Of a DNA stretch of 5,281 bases, positions 1 to 5,025 are shown in pieces. The stretch is from a bacterium. GTDB taxonomy: Bacteria; Patescibacteriota; Patescibacteriia; 2-12-FULL-60-25. The notes below the pieces were generated by a model that did not search any database, was not told where the DNA came from, and was given only the letters and a program-made list of their open reading frames with translations. Location: assembly GCA_020056125.1 (NCBI GenBank), contig JAGVIJ010000062.1, positions 1 through 5,281 on the forward strand, in the 5' to 3' direction. A program made the position numbers and the translations under genes. Each line of letters starts with the position of its first letter. Position 1 is the first letter of the stretch.

Positions 1-144
1 GACACCCGTCGGGGCGCCAGCCTGGCCGCCCGAACCGCCGCTCGCCGCGCCGGTCTCGTTCTCCTCCGGATCCGACGCGCAACCGAGCCCGAAGACCAAA
101 ACCACCACCGCAACCAACCCAGCCAACGAAAAGATCTTGTTCAT
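1..144 (-). CDS. Putative lipoprotein, N-terminal part only (runs off the window)
   Basis: Reading from 144 towards 1 gives an open frame of 48 codons beginning MNKIFSLAG, with no stop before the edge. Residues 1-21 form a classic export signal: one Lys near the N-terminus, a hydrophobic stretch (residues 7-20), then FGLGC with Cys22 as the predicted lipidated residue. The -3 position is Gly, so the lipobox is acceptable but not canonical. After Cys22 come an acidic stretch (DPEENE) and a Gly/Ser/Ala-rich linker from about residue 31, typical of a surface-anchored lipoprotein tether. An AGGAG Shine-Dalgarno (153-157) sits 8 nt before the ATG, which fixes the start. By hand count GC is 96/144, far above the following genes; Gly/Ser-rich lipoproteins of this style are common in high-GC Myxococcota-like bacteria. 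The function of the missing body is unknown. Confidence 0.66.
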   Translation of the reverse strand, partial: MNKIFSLAGLVAVVVLVFGLGCASDPEENETGAASGGSGGQAGAPTGV

Positions 145-208
145 GATACGCACTCCTGTTGTAGACGCTATTGCGACCAGCTTAGACCTAGCTGTATCGA
201 CGCGTTCA

Positions 209-236
209 ATTAAACATGGATTTTAAAAAATGTCAA
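209..236 (-). promoter_or_regulatory. Sigma70-type promoter for the lipoprotein gene
   Basis: On the minus strand a perfect -35 TTGACA (231-236) is followed after 16 nt by TTTAAT (209-214, 5 of 6 to TATAAT). Transcription would start near 202, giving a leader of about 58 nt before the ATG at 144. A 5-bp inverted repeat CAGCT/AGCTG (178-194) lies inside that leader. The promoter lies between the prfA end and the lipoprotein, so the latter need not be part of the prfA operon. Confidence 0.55.
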
Positions 237-300
237 TGCCGCATGCCAAAAACCGCGTAAAAACGCCAAAAATCAGCTTTTGACTCTTAATGCCCGACAT

Positions 301-328
301 TTTGCATTTTGGAGTTTGAATTTTGGAT
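301..328. repeat. Imperfect 14-bp tandem repeat downstream of prfA
   Basis: Two adjacent units, TTTGCATTTTGGAG (301-314) and TTTGAATTTTGGAT (315-328), match at 12 of 14 positions. They lie 3 bp past the prfA stop codon in an AT-rich spacer. No function is evident; slippage is the simplest origin. Confidence 0.4.
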
Positions 329-331
329 TTC

Positions 332-1384
332 TTAGCTCGCCGAATAGGTTTTAATGGCCGCGATGACTTCGTCCAATTCCCCATCCAAAATCCGGCCGAT
401 ATTATGCCAAGAATTTTTTATCCGATGGTCGGTAATGCGATCCTGCGGAAAATTATAAGTGCGAATTTTCTCTGATCGCTCGCCGCGGCCAATCTGCGCC
501 TTGCGCACATCAGCTCGCTCTTGGCGTTTTTTCTCTTCTTGCATTTCCCACAAACGACTGCGCAAAACCGCCATGGCGCGCTCTCTATTTTGCAATTGCG
601 AACGCTCATCCTGACACGACACCGCCAAACCCGTGGGTAGGTGTGTAATACGCACCGCAGAATAAGTCGTGTTCACAGACTGTCCGCCTTTGCCGCCCGC
701 GCAAAAAGTATCAATGCGCAAATCCTTGGCCTCAATCTTTATTTCCGTCTCTTCAATCTCAGGCAACACCGCTACCGTGGCCGTGGAGGTATGGATGCGT
801 CCCTGCTTTTCTGTCTCCGGAATGCGTTGCACACGATGCACGCCCTGCTCGGTTTTAAGCGCGCCAAACGCGCCTTCGCCGCGCATGCTAAAAACCACTT
901 CTTTACAGCCGCCGGTTTCCGCATGCGACTCGGAAATAAGCGAAGTCTTCCAACCCTTGCGCTCGGCATAGCGGCCATACATGCGAAACAATTCCTGTGC
1001 AAACAACGCAGCTTCATCTCCGCCCGCGCCCGCACGAATTTCTACAATCACATTGTTCGCATCCAATGGATCCGATGGGATCATAGCCAGTCGAAAAGCT
1101 TGTTCAGTTGCCGCCAGTTCGCGCTTCACTTCTTCAGCTTCTAATTCTGCCAACTCCTTTAAATCCAACTCTTTGGATTTGGCGGCTTCCTCCCAATCTT
1201 CTTGAGCTTGTTTGGCGGCCGCGTAACGCTCGCCTGCAGCCACCACAAATTTCGCGCGGTTGTATGCGCGTGAAACTTCTTGCAGTTTTGCCGAGTCAGT
1301 CAACACCTGCGGTTCGACGAGCATCTTTTCCAATTTTGCCATCTCGGCTCGCGCCTGCTCCAATTGTTTTATTAAATCAGACAT
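332..1384 (-). CDS. prfA: Peptide chain release factor 1 (RF1)
   Basis: Class I release factor that recognises UAA and UAG on the ribosome and triggers hydrolysis of peptidyl-tRNA. The protein has 350 residues, close to the usual ~360. Residues 1-100 are the charged, helical N-terminal domain. The codon-recognition domain carries the RF1-type P-x-T tripeptide as Pro189-Glu190-Thr191 in [18 protein letters not shown], where RF2 would have SPF. The catalytic GGQ is Gly233-Gly234-Gln235, followed by [16 protein letters not shown] and the conserved QDERSQ and R-T-Y-N-F-PQ-R-TDHR segments (308-321). Around GGQ it reads GKGGQS rather than the common GAGGQH. It lies 57 nt after rpmE on the same strand, a frequent rpmE-prfA arrangement. 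A purine-rich GGGAGGGG (1396-1403) lies 11 nt before the ATG. No strong terminator follows; the next promoter belongs to the lipoprotein gene. Confidence 0.97.
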   Translation of the reverse strand: MSDLIKQLEQARAEMAKLEKMLVEPQVLTDSAKLQEVSRAYNRAKFVVAAGERYAAAKQAQEDWEEAAKSKELDLKELAELEAEEVKRELAATEQAFRLAMIPSDPLDANNVIVEIRAGAGGDEAALFAQELFRMYGRYAERKGWKTSLISESHAETGGCKEVVFSMRGEGAFGALKTEQGVHRVQRIPETEKQGRIHTSTATVAVLPEIEETEIKIEAKDLRIDTFCAGGKGGQSVNTTYSAVRITHLPTGLAVSCQDERSQLQNRERAMAVLRSRLWEMQEEKKRQERADVRKAQIGRGERSEKIRTYNFPQDRITDHRIKNSWHNIGRILDGELDEVIAAIKTYSAS

Positions 1385-1441
1385 AACTCAAAATTCCCCT
1401 CCCTTTTTTTGCCATATGTCGGACAACCAAAATCCGCCAAT

Positions 1442-1741
1442 CTACCCAACCAACGGTTGCCTGGTAGCTTTTTTGGCGACTTTTTGCGCGGCGCGCTTAT
1501 CAGCCTTGGCTTGTTTGCTTAAACCGCCGGCTTTGCTCGCTTGAGCCGCAACCTTATCTTGATATTTCTCCACACGACGAGCTGTATCAAGTAGTTTTTG
1601 CTTGCCAGTATAAAAAGGATGACACTGCGAACACAGCTCAACTTGCACTTCTGATGCCGTTGAACCCGTGGTCATGTTATTGCCGCATACGCAAATAATT
1701 TTTGCGTCCGTATGATATTTCGGATGGATGTCCTTTTTCAT
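1442..1741 (-). CDS. rpmE: Large-subunit ribosomal protein bL31 (zinc-binding form, extended C-terminus)
   Basis: bL31 sits on the large subunit and helps bridge it to the small subunit. The start [10 protein letters not shown] and the block [24 protein letters not shown] match the family closely. Four cysteines in CxC (17, 19) and CxxC (37, 40) arrangement mark the zinc-binding (C+) form rather than the zinc-free paralogue. The usual protein is about 70 residues; this one has 99, with residues ~64-99 a Lys/Ala/Gln-rich tail ([17 protein letters not shown]) likely to be disordered and to bind rRNA. First gene of the rpmE-prfA operon. There is no clear Shine-Dalgarno before the ATG, and the predicted promoter is so close that the transcript would have a leader of only a few nucleotides. 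Confidence 0.96.
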   Translation of the reverse strand: MKKDIHPKYHTDAKIICVCGNNMTTGSTASEVQVELCSQCHPFYTGKQKLLDTARRVEKYQDKVAAQASKAGGLSKQAKADKRAAQKVAKKATRQPLVG

Positions 1742-1755
1742 ATTTTTGCTGTGAA

Positions 1756-1784
1756 ACTATACCAAATCATTGACTTTCTGGCAA
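1756..1784 (-). promoter_or_regulatory. Sigma70-type promoter of the rpmE-prfA operon
   Basis: On the minus strand TTGCCA (1779-1784, 5 of 6 to TTGACA) is followed after exactly 17 nt by TATAGT (1756-1761, 5 of 6 to TATAAT). The -10 box ends 14 nt before the rpmE ATG, so the expected start site leaves a leader of roughly 7-9 nt. The promoter fills the gap shared with the divergent queA gene. A TTGACT (1770-1775) on the plus strand could be a -35 for queA, but no matching -10 follows. Confidence 0.6.
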
Positions 1785-1803
1785 GAGATGATAGGTTTTG
1801 AGC

Positions 1804-2832
1804 ATGAAAACCGCAGACTTTGACTATAAATTGCCCCCGGAGCTGATTGCTCAAAGTCCCGTACGGCCGCGCGATCATTCGCGGCTGTTGATTTTAGATA
1901 AAACCACCGGGCAGATGAAACATAAAAAATTTTATGAAATCGACGAATTTTTAAATCCGGGCGATCTCTTGGTGGTGAATGAAAGTAAAGTTTTTAAGGC
2001 TCGCCTGCATACAACGGATGGAATTGAAATATTTTTACTCCGTCCGGAAAAAAATTATTGGTACGCCCTGGCTAAACCCGCTAAGAAATTAAACAGCGGC
2101 CAAACCATAACTTTTGCCGACCAAACAGCCGCGGTGATTGAAAAGCGCGCTGACGGAACCGTGCTGATTGATTTTAATTTACCTCCGGATCAAGTCGTCG
2201 CTCTGGCTGAACGCATCGGCCAAGTTCCCATCCCCCCTTATATCAACCGGATACCGAACGATGAACGCGATTATCAAACCATCTACGCAAAAAACGTGGG
2301 ATCGGTAGCCGCGCCCACGGCCGGATTTCATTTCACGCCCGAGCTCATGGAAAAATTAAAAGCGCGGGGAATAAAATTCGCCACCATCACACTGCATGTT
2401 GGCTTGGGCACCTTCCGTCCCATTAAAACTGACGAGATTGAAGAACACGTAATGCATGAAGAATGGATCGAAATTCCGGAAGAAACATCACGCGCGATTC
2501 AAGAGACTAAACGAGCCTGCCTGCCGGCAGGCAGGCGCGGCGCACGCGTGATCGCCGTGGGCACCACCTCGGCGCGCGCTTTGGAATCCGGCATACAACG
2601 CGGCTTCACCAATATTTTTATTGCCCCGGGATATAAATTTAAAATGATTGATGCGCTCATCACGAATTTTCATCTCCCAAAATCATCTCTCTTGGTTCTG
2701 GTTTCGGCTTTAGCCGGCAGAGAAAATATTTTGCGCGCCTACGCCCAAGCCATCAAACTCGGCTACCGCTTCTATTCCTTCGGCGATGCCATGTTTATCG
2801 CCTCTCACCCCTCCAAAATATTCTCAATATAA
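1804..2832 (+). CDS. queA: S-adenosylmethionine:tRNA ribosyltransferase-isomerase (queuosine synthesis)
   Basis: QueA transfers and isomerises the ribosyl part of SAM onto preQ1 at the wobble base of GUN-anticodon tRNAs, giving epoxyqueuosine. The 342 residues (E. coli ~356) hold the family motifs: LPPELIAQ (10-17), LNPGDLLVVNESKV (50-63), VGSVAAPTAGFHFTPELM (165-182), LHVGLGTFRPI (197-207), EEHVMHEEW (213-221), VIAVGTTSARALES (249-262), TNFHLPKSSLLVLVSALAG (287-305) and GYRFYSFGDAMFI. The ATG at 1804 is chosen over an in-frame TTG at 1798 because AGG (1793-1795) is 8 nt from the ATG but only 2 from the TTG, and family proteins start here. Residues 238-244 (ACLPAGR) are an extra block encoded by a palindrome; removing them restores a gap-free match to the usual K-x-RG-x-RVIAVGTT. 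It is divergent from rpmE and overlaps yraN tail to tail by 28 bp. tgt and the preQ1 genes are not in the window. Confidence 0.96.
   Translation: MKTADFDYKLPPELIAQSPVRPRDHSRLLILDKTTGQMKHKKFYEIDEFLNPGDLLVVNESKVFKARLHTTDGIEIFLLRPEKNYWYALAKPAKKLNSGQTITFADQTAAVIEKRADGTVLIDFNLPPDQVVALAERIGQVPIPPYINRIPNDERDYQTIYAKNVGSVAAPTAGFHFTPELMEKLKARGIKFATITLHVGLGTFRPIKTDEIEEHVMHEEWIEIPEETSRAIQETKRACLPAGRRGARVIAVGTTSARALESGIQRGFTNIFIAPGYKFKMIDALITNFHLPKSSLLVLVSALAGRENILRAYAQAIKLGYRFYSFGDAMFIASHPSKIFSI
2515..2536. repeat. 22-bp perfect palindrome inserted in frame in queA
   Basis: The half-site GCCTGCCTGCC (2515-2525) is followed directly by its exact reverse complement GGCAGGCAGGC (2526-2536); pairing stops at the flanking A2514/G2537. 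It encodes Ala238-Arg244 plus the first base of Arg245. Against the conserved family sequence here the insertion is exactly 21 nt (7 codons), so the frame is kept. I recall GC-rich palindromes of this kind scattered in Patescibacteria genomes, but that needs a database check. Confidence 0.85.
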
Positions 2833-3173
2833 TAATACTCCGGCTTTTTGTTCGGAACCGCAAGGATAGCCAGCGCGTCAACTTGATAGCGCACGGGCGG
2901 AGCCGGTTCAGTCATTAAATAAAATTCCACGGTGCGCCGCAAGTGCGTGAGCTTGGTCGGCGTAATGGCCTCTTCCGGATTTCCATACTCCGTGGTGTGG
3001 CGCGTCTTGACTTCAATAAAATGCGTCACCCCGTCCTTCTCGCAAATCAAATCAATCTCGCCCCAGCGGCAAGACCAATTGCGCGCCACCACCTTAAACC
3101 CTCGCGCAGAAAAAAAGGCCGCGGCTCTATCTTCACCGCGGCTTCCGAATTTCTTTCTGGGATCAAAATTCAT
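2805..3173 (-). CDS. yraN: YraN/UPF0102 family nuclease-like protein
   Basis: A 122-residue member of the UPF0102 (YraN) family, which has a restriction-endonuclease-like (PD-(D/E)xK) fold and is thought to act on DNA, possibly in Holliday-junction or repair steps; its exact role is unsettled. Visible motifs: FGSRGEDRAAAFF with Glu14, GEIDLI with Asp41, and FIEVKTR with Glu54 and Lys56, the expected metal-binding and catalytic set. Length and spacing are normal. The start codon lies 3 nt after the TAA of the upstream membrane-protein gene (3177-3590), so translation is probably coupled and it is the last gene of a four-gene run. The stop is TGA. Its last 28 bp overlap the end of queA on the other strand. 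Confidence 0.93.
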   Translation of the reverse strand: MNFDPRKKFGSRGEDRAAAFFSARGFKVVARNWSCRWGEIDLICEKDGVTHFIEVKTRHTTEYGNPEEAITPTKLTHLRRTVEFYLMTEPAPPVRYQVDALAILAVPNKKPEYYYIENILEG

Positions 3174-3176
3174 AAC

Positions 3177-3590
3177 TTACTGGCCTTTTTTCGGCAACCA
3201 CTTTTCAATCTTTTCCCGTTCTTCTTTTTTCCTATTCATAGCCGGAACATCAATCCAAATGTATTTTATAATCCACCAGGCATAAACCAAAAAAATCACC
3301 ACCCATAAAACATAAAACGCTCGCGCGCTTAACAGATAGATGCGCTGGGTTTCAAACACATACAACAACAAACCCGCCAAACCTAAAACCGTAAAAGCGC
3401 TGGCGATCCTGTGGAGCAGCCGACGCGTAATCTTTTCCCAGCCATGCCGCATAGCCACCAAGCGCACCAAAATTCCGGCCAAGAAAAATGCGCAAAAGAA
3501 TAACAACAGACCGCGCAAAATCAGTGGCGAAAAAGGCGCCGGAGTGAAGTTGATCCAATACGAGATTCTCAATAAGGGCGGTAAAACCAT
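3177..3590 (-). CDS. Hypothetical membrane protein with three predicted TM helices
   Basis: I do not recognise this 137-residue protein. Three hydrophobic stretches are clear: about residues 24-47 (ILRGLLLFFCAFFLAGILVRL), 62-80 (IASAFTVLGLAGLLLYVF) and 91-113 (AFYVLWVVIFLVYAWWIIKYIWI). The loop between helices 1 and 2 is basic (RHGWEKITRRLLHR), and the C-terminal 20 residues are highly charged (RKKEEREKIEKWLPKK), which suggests both lie on the cytoplasmic side. Pro- and aromatic-rich residues (PPLLRISYWINFTPAPF) precede helix 1. It follows the methyltransferase gene after a 40-nt AT-rich gap and is followed 3 nt later by yraN, so it is cotranscribed with both. No catalytic motif is visible. 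The ATG at 3590 is the first in frame; the ribosome binding site is weak. Confidence 0.76.
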   Translation of the reverse strand: MVLPPLLRISYWINFTPAPFSPLILRGLLLFFCAFFLAGILVRLVAMRHGWEKITRRLLHRIASAFTVLGLAGLLLYVFETQRIYLLSARAFYVLWVVIFLVYAWWIIKYIWIDVPAMNRKKEEREKIEKWLPKKGQ

Positions 3591-3630
3591 AAATTTTAAT
3601 TTTTAATTACTAAATTTTTAAACGCGGACT

Positions 3631-4197
3631 TCAGGCCACCGGGCTCGCAGTTCGTTCAAAAATTAAACCATAATGATATTGCCCGGGTTCAAATTCTTGT
3701 AAGAACTTAAAGAGTTGGCCGCTGAAAATCTTTTTAGCTTTTTCCCGGCTCACGCGCAAGTTGAGCGGCGGTCCGAGCGGAGTATCCGATGTTTTCCAGT
3801 CCACCACTATTAACCGTGCGCCGGCCTTAGTCAAACGCGCCATCTCTTTGCGCGCCTGCTCCAAATCTTTAATCAAAAAAAGATTGTTGATCAAAAGCGC
3901 CATGTCCAACGAACCATCCTGAATGGCTACGGCGCGAAATTTTTCAATATCCGCCCAAACCGGTTTGATATTAAAAATTTGATCCTGCTTGGCCAGACGA
4001 TCCACTTGCTCCAATACTTGGCGCTGAATATCCACGGCAAAAACCACTCCGCGCTGGCCCACCAATTTAGCTGCCGGGAACACAAAATGCCCCAGCGCTC
4101 CGCACCCCAAATCAGCCACTCTATTCCCCGCTTCCAGTTCCACCTTCTCCAAAAGGCTGAAGGCGTTTATGAGTTCGGTTCCGGTTAAATGAGACAT
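3631..4197 (-). CDS. Class I SAM-dependent methyltransferase, substrate unknown
   Basis: A 188-residue Rossmann-fold methyltransferase. Motif I is VADLGCGALGHF (27-38), the SAM-binding glycine loop; the acidic residue at the end of strand 2 is Asp56 in VVFAVDIQ, expected to bind the SAM ribose; WADIEKF (81-87) matches the adenine-binding motif III region; and LDMALLINNLFLI (97-109) is the motif IV strand. The following helix (EQARKEMARLTKAGARLIVVDW) is typical of the UbiE/Methyltransf_11 group. The C-terminal part is shorter than in quinone methyltransferases, so I do not assign a substrate. It starts 13 nt after the 2-TM gene and lies 40 nt before the 3-TM gene, all on one strand; association with the membrane proteins is suggested only by position. 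It ends in TGA. Confidence 0.88.
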   Translation of the reverse strand: MSHLTGTELINAFSLLEKVELEAGNRVADLGCGALGHFVFPAAKLVGQRGVVFAVDIQRQVLEQVDRLAKQDQIFNIKPVWADIEKFRAVAIQDGSLDMALLINNLFLIKDLEQARKEMARLTKAGARLIVVDWKTSDTPLGPPLNLRVSREKAKKIFSGQLFKFLQEFEPGQYHYGLIFERTASPVA

Positions 4198-4210
4198 ATA
4201 TTCTGTTGAA

Positions 4211-4465
4211 TTAAAAATGAAAAACCGCGCCCAGCGTAGCTTCTAAAAAAGCGCTCCATAGATTTGTAGCCACCATGAAACCGATGAACGCCGCGGCCAG
4301 GCCGATCATTTTATACATCAAAGTCGAACCTCCGCCCCCAAACTTGGCGTCAGCCCACGAGATGGGGCCGAAAAAATCCGAGAACACTCTGGTGCGGATG
4401 ACCATGTACGAACCCAACGCGGCTATGGCTAAACCCAATAAAATGCGCAAAATAAAACCCATCAT
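4211..4465 (-). CDS. Small hypothetical membrane protein with two predicted TM helices
   Basis: An 84-residue protein starting MMGFILRILLGLAIAALGSYMV, with one hydrophobic helix at about residues 3-23 and a second at about 50-68 (MYKMIGLAAAFIGFMVATNLW). The loop between them, TRVFSDFFGPISWADAKFGGGGST (residues 25-48), has an acidic/aromatic part and a run of four glycines before the second helix. I recall similar two-helix proteins with a GGGG loop as conserved but uncharacterised in Patescibacteria; this is from memory and not checked. Two adjacent ATG codons (4465, 4462) could each be the start. It is the first gene of the run ending with yraN, with a possible extended -10 promoter just upstream. 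No function can be assigned. Confidence 0.78.
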   Translation of the reverse strand: MMGFILRILLGLAIAALGSYMVIRTRVFSDFFGPISWADAKFGGGGSTLMYKMIGLAAAFIGFMVATNLWSAFLEATLGAVFHF

Positions 4466-4479
4466 ATTTTCTGCTTAAT

Positions 4480-4488
4480 ATAATATCA
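4480..4488 (-). promoter_or_regulatory. Possible extended -10 promoter for the 2-TM/methyltransferase/3-TM/yraN run
   Basis: On the minus strand TGATATTAT (4480-4488) fits the extended -10 pattern TGnTATAAT with one mismatch, 14 nt before the gene start at 4465. No good -35 lies 16-18 nt upstream, so this is a weak call. The transcript could also read through from the tRNA genes upstream on the same strand. The gap also holds a 13-bp AT-rich inverted repeat TCTAAA-T-TTTAGA (4509-4521). Confidence 0.35.
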
Positions 4489-4540
4489 CATCGCGGTCGC
4501 AACTGTAATCTAAATTTTAGACTCGTCGGCTCATTAGCAA

Positions 4541-4671
4541 TGGTGCGCGCACAAGGACTCGAACCTTGGACCCCCTCGGTGTAAACGAGGTGCTCCCCGC
4601 CGAAAGGCGACGAAGTCGCCATTCAGGCGGGCCCGCCTAAATGCGCTTGGCGCTTTTGGCGGGTAACCAAC
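4541..4671 (-). pseudogene. Broken second tRNA-Val(UAC): 3' part with a D-loop insertion, 5' end missing
   Basis: From 4595 to 4541 the minus strand gives the 3' D-stem GAGC, then A, the anticodon arm CCTCG-TTTACAC-CGAGG with anticodon UAC, variable loop GGGTC, a perfect T-arm CAAGG-TTCGAGT-CCTTG, acceptor strand TGCGCGC, discriminator A and encoded CCA. Before GAGC comes a 68-bp hairpin element (4596-4663), and before that the D-loop piece GTTGGTTA (4664-4671). The expected 5' acceptor GCGCGCA and D-stem GCTC are absent; unrelated AAGTTTGATAATCCAT stands there, then the CCA end of the intact tRNA-Val. The anticodon arm and variable loop match the intact copy exactly but the T-arm and acceptor differ, so this is a separate tRNA-Val gene, not a fresh duplicate. 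It cannot form a normal tRNA alone. Confidence 0.75.
4596..4663 (-). repeat. 68-bp double-hairpin element, copy A (in broken tRNA-Val D-loop)
   Basis: Read on the minus strand, two hairpins lie back to back, each closed by CCCGCC/GGCGGG. Hairpin 1 (4663-4632) encloses GCGC-CAA-GCGC; hairpin 2 (4631-4596) encloses GGCGAC-TTC-GTCGCC. Copy B at 5026-5093 differs at four positions. Including shared tRNA flanks (GTTGGTTA before, GAGCA after), the direct repeat is 81 bp (4591-4671 and 5021-5101) with 77 matches. The element lies between the last D-loop base and the 3' D-stem. Confidence 0.9.
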
Positions 4672-4687
4672 ATGGATTATCAAACTT

Positions 4688-4764
4688 TGGTGGACGCTGT
4701 AGGGTTCGAACCTACGACCCCCTCGGTGTAAACGAGGCGCTCTAACCAACTGAGCTAAGCGTCC
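4688..4764 (-). tRNA. tRNA-Val, anticodon UAC, with encoded CCA
   Basis: A complete cloverleaf folds on the minus strand. Acceptor GGACGCT pairs at all seven positions with AGCGTCC. TA is followed by the D-arm GCTC-AGTTGGTTA-GAGC, the anticodon arm CCTCG-TTTACAC-CGAGG (anticodon UAC, valine), variable loop GGGTC and T-arm GTAGG-TTCGAAC-CCTAC. Discriminator A is followed by a genomic CCA (4690-4688). It reads the GUA/GUG and probably other valine codons. Its first 22 nt are repeated at 5094-5115, and the GIY-YIG gene ends inside it: the nuclease stop codon lies at the junction of D-loop and D-stem. It is probably transcribed through the nuclease gene, since no separate promoter is evident. Confidence 0.97.
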
Positions 4765-5011
4765 TTAAATAATTTTGTAATCTCTTCCTTAGATAGCCGC
4801 GACCAAAACCAGTTTTCAACTGCTGTTCACGACATGCGGCATCTCTCTTAGAAATACAAACTTCATAATAAACAAGCTTTATTTCCTGCATAGCAGCTGT
4901 GGTTTGGGTTTTGCCTGCCCGATGCTCATTTATTCGTCTGCTAAGGTCATTGGTTATCCCAATATAAAACTTATTTTGTATCTTACTGTAAAGGACATAC
5001 GTATACCACAT
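4742..5011 (-). CDS. Small stand-alone GIY-YIG nuclease, ending inside tRNA-Val
   Basis: A single-domain GIY-YIG protein of 89 residues, the normal size for stand-alone members. MWYTYVLYSK supplies the GIY strand (Tyr5-Val6), FYIGITNDLSRRINEHRAG the YIG strand (Tyr16-Ile17-Gly18), Arg25/26 and His30, and DAACREQQLK the catalytic Glu62. Family members cut DNA as homing or repair nucleases; small ones like this are uncharacterised. From Arg83 onward the codons, including the TAG stop, come from tRNA-Val, so the true C-terminus is set by the tRNA sequence. The gene lies inside a 351-bp unit bounded by a 25-bp repeat of the tRNA 5' end. A GGGGAG stretch 11 nt before the ATG, at the junction of the hairpin element and tRNA remnant, is the likely ribosome binding site. 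I infer a role in moving this unit into tRNA genes. Confidence 0.92.
   Translation of the reverse strand: MWYTYVLYSKIQNKFYIGITNDLSRRINEHRAGKTQTTAAMQEIKLVYYEVCISKRDAACREQQLKTGFGRGYLRKRLQNYLRTLSSVG
4743..4767 (-). repeat. 25-bp direct repeat, copy at intact tRNA-Val
   Basis: The minus strand reads TAA, then the first 22 nt of tRNA-Val from GGACGC to the D-loop end GGTTA. It is identical over 25 bp to 5094-5118, 351 bp away, and the match ends sharply on both sides (next bases T versus C upstream; GAGC of the tRNA versus CCCGCC of the hairpin element downstream). It looks like the duplicated end of an inserted cassette. Confidence 0.88.
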
Positions 5012-5025
5012 ATGGAATAATGCTC

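Noticed and set aside
255..266. Terminator GCGT-TTTT-ACGC followed by GGTTTTT after prfA
   Set aside because: A four-pair stem is too weak to call a terminator.
641..1386. Several plus-strand open frames opposite prfA
   Set aside because: prfA is a full, well-conserved gene here; the opposite frames show no domain and are shadows of its codon pattern.
1798..1803. TTG start for queA six bases upstream
   Set aside because: The spacing to AGG (1793-1795) is too short; ATG at 1804 fits the family start and the binding site.
2805..4197. UGA recoded as an amino acid (Gracilibacteria/SR1 code)
   Set aside because: yraN and the methyltransferase gene end in TGA at sensible places, so UGA acts as stop.
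4350..4622. Open frame of 90 codons running from the hairpin element through the broken tRNA into the 2-TM gene
   Set aside because: It overlaps the 2-TM protein gene in another frame and consists of tRNA-derived sequence.
4596..4663. Ordinary tRNA intron
   Set aside because: It is in the D-loop rather than the anticodon loop, has no group I core that I can see, and is too short.
4534..4749. Open frame of 71 codons across both tRNA-Val sequences and hairpin copy A
   Set aside because: Its peptide is tRNA sequence read in one frame; the RNA genes explain every base and no protein family is visible.
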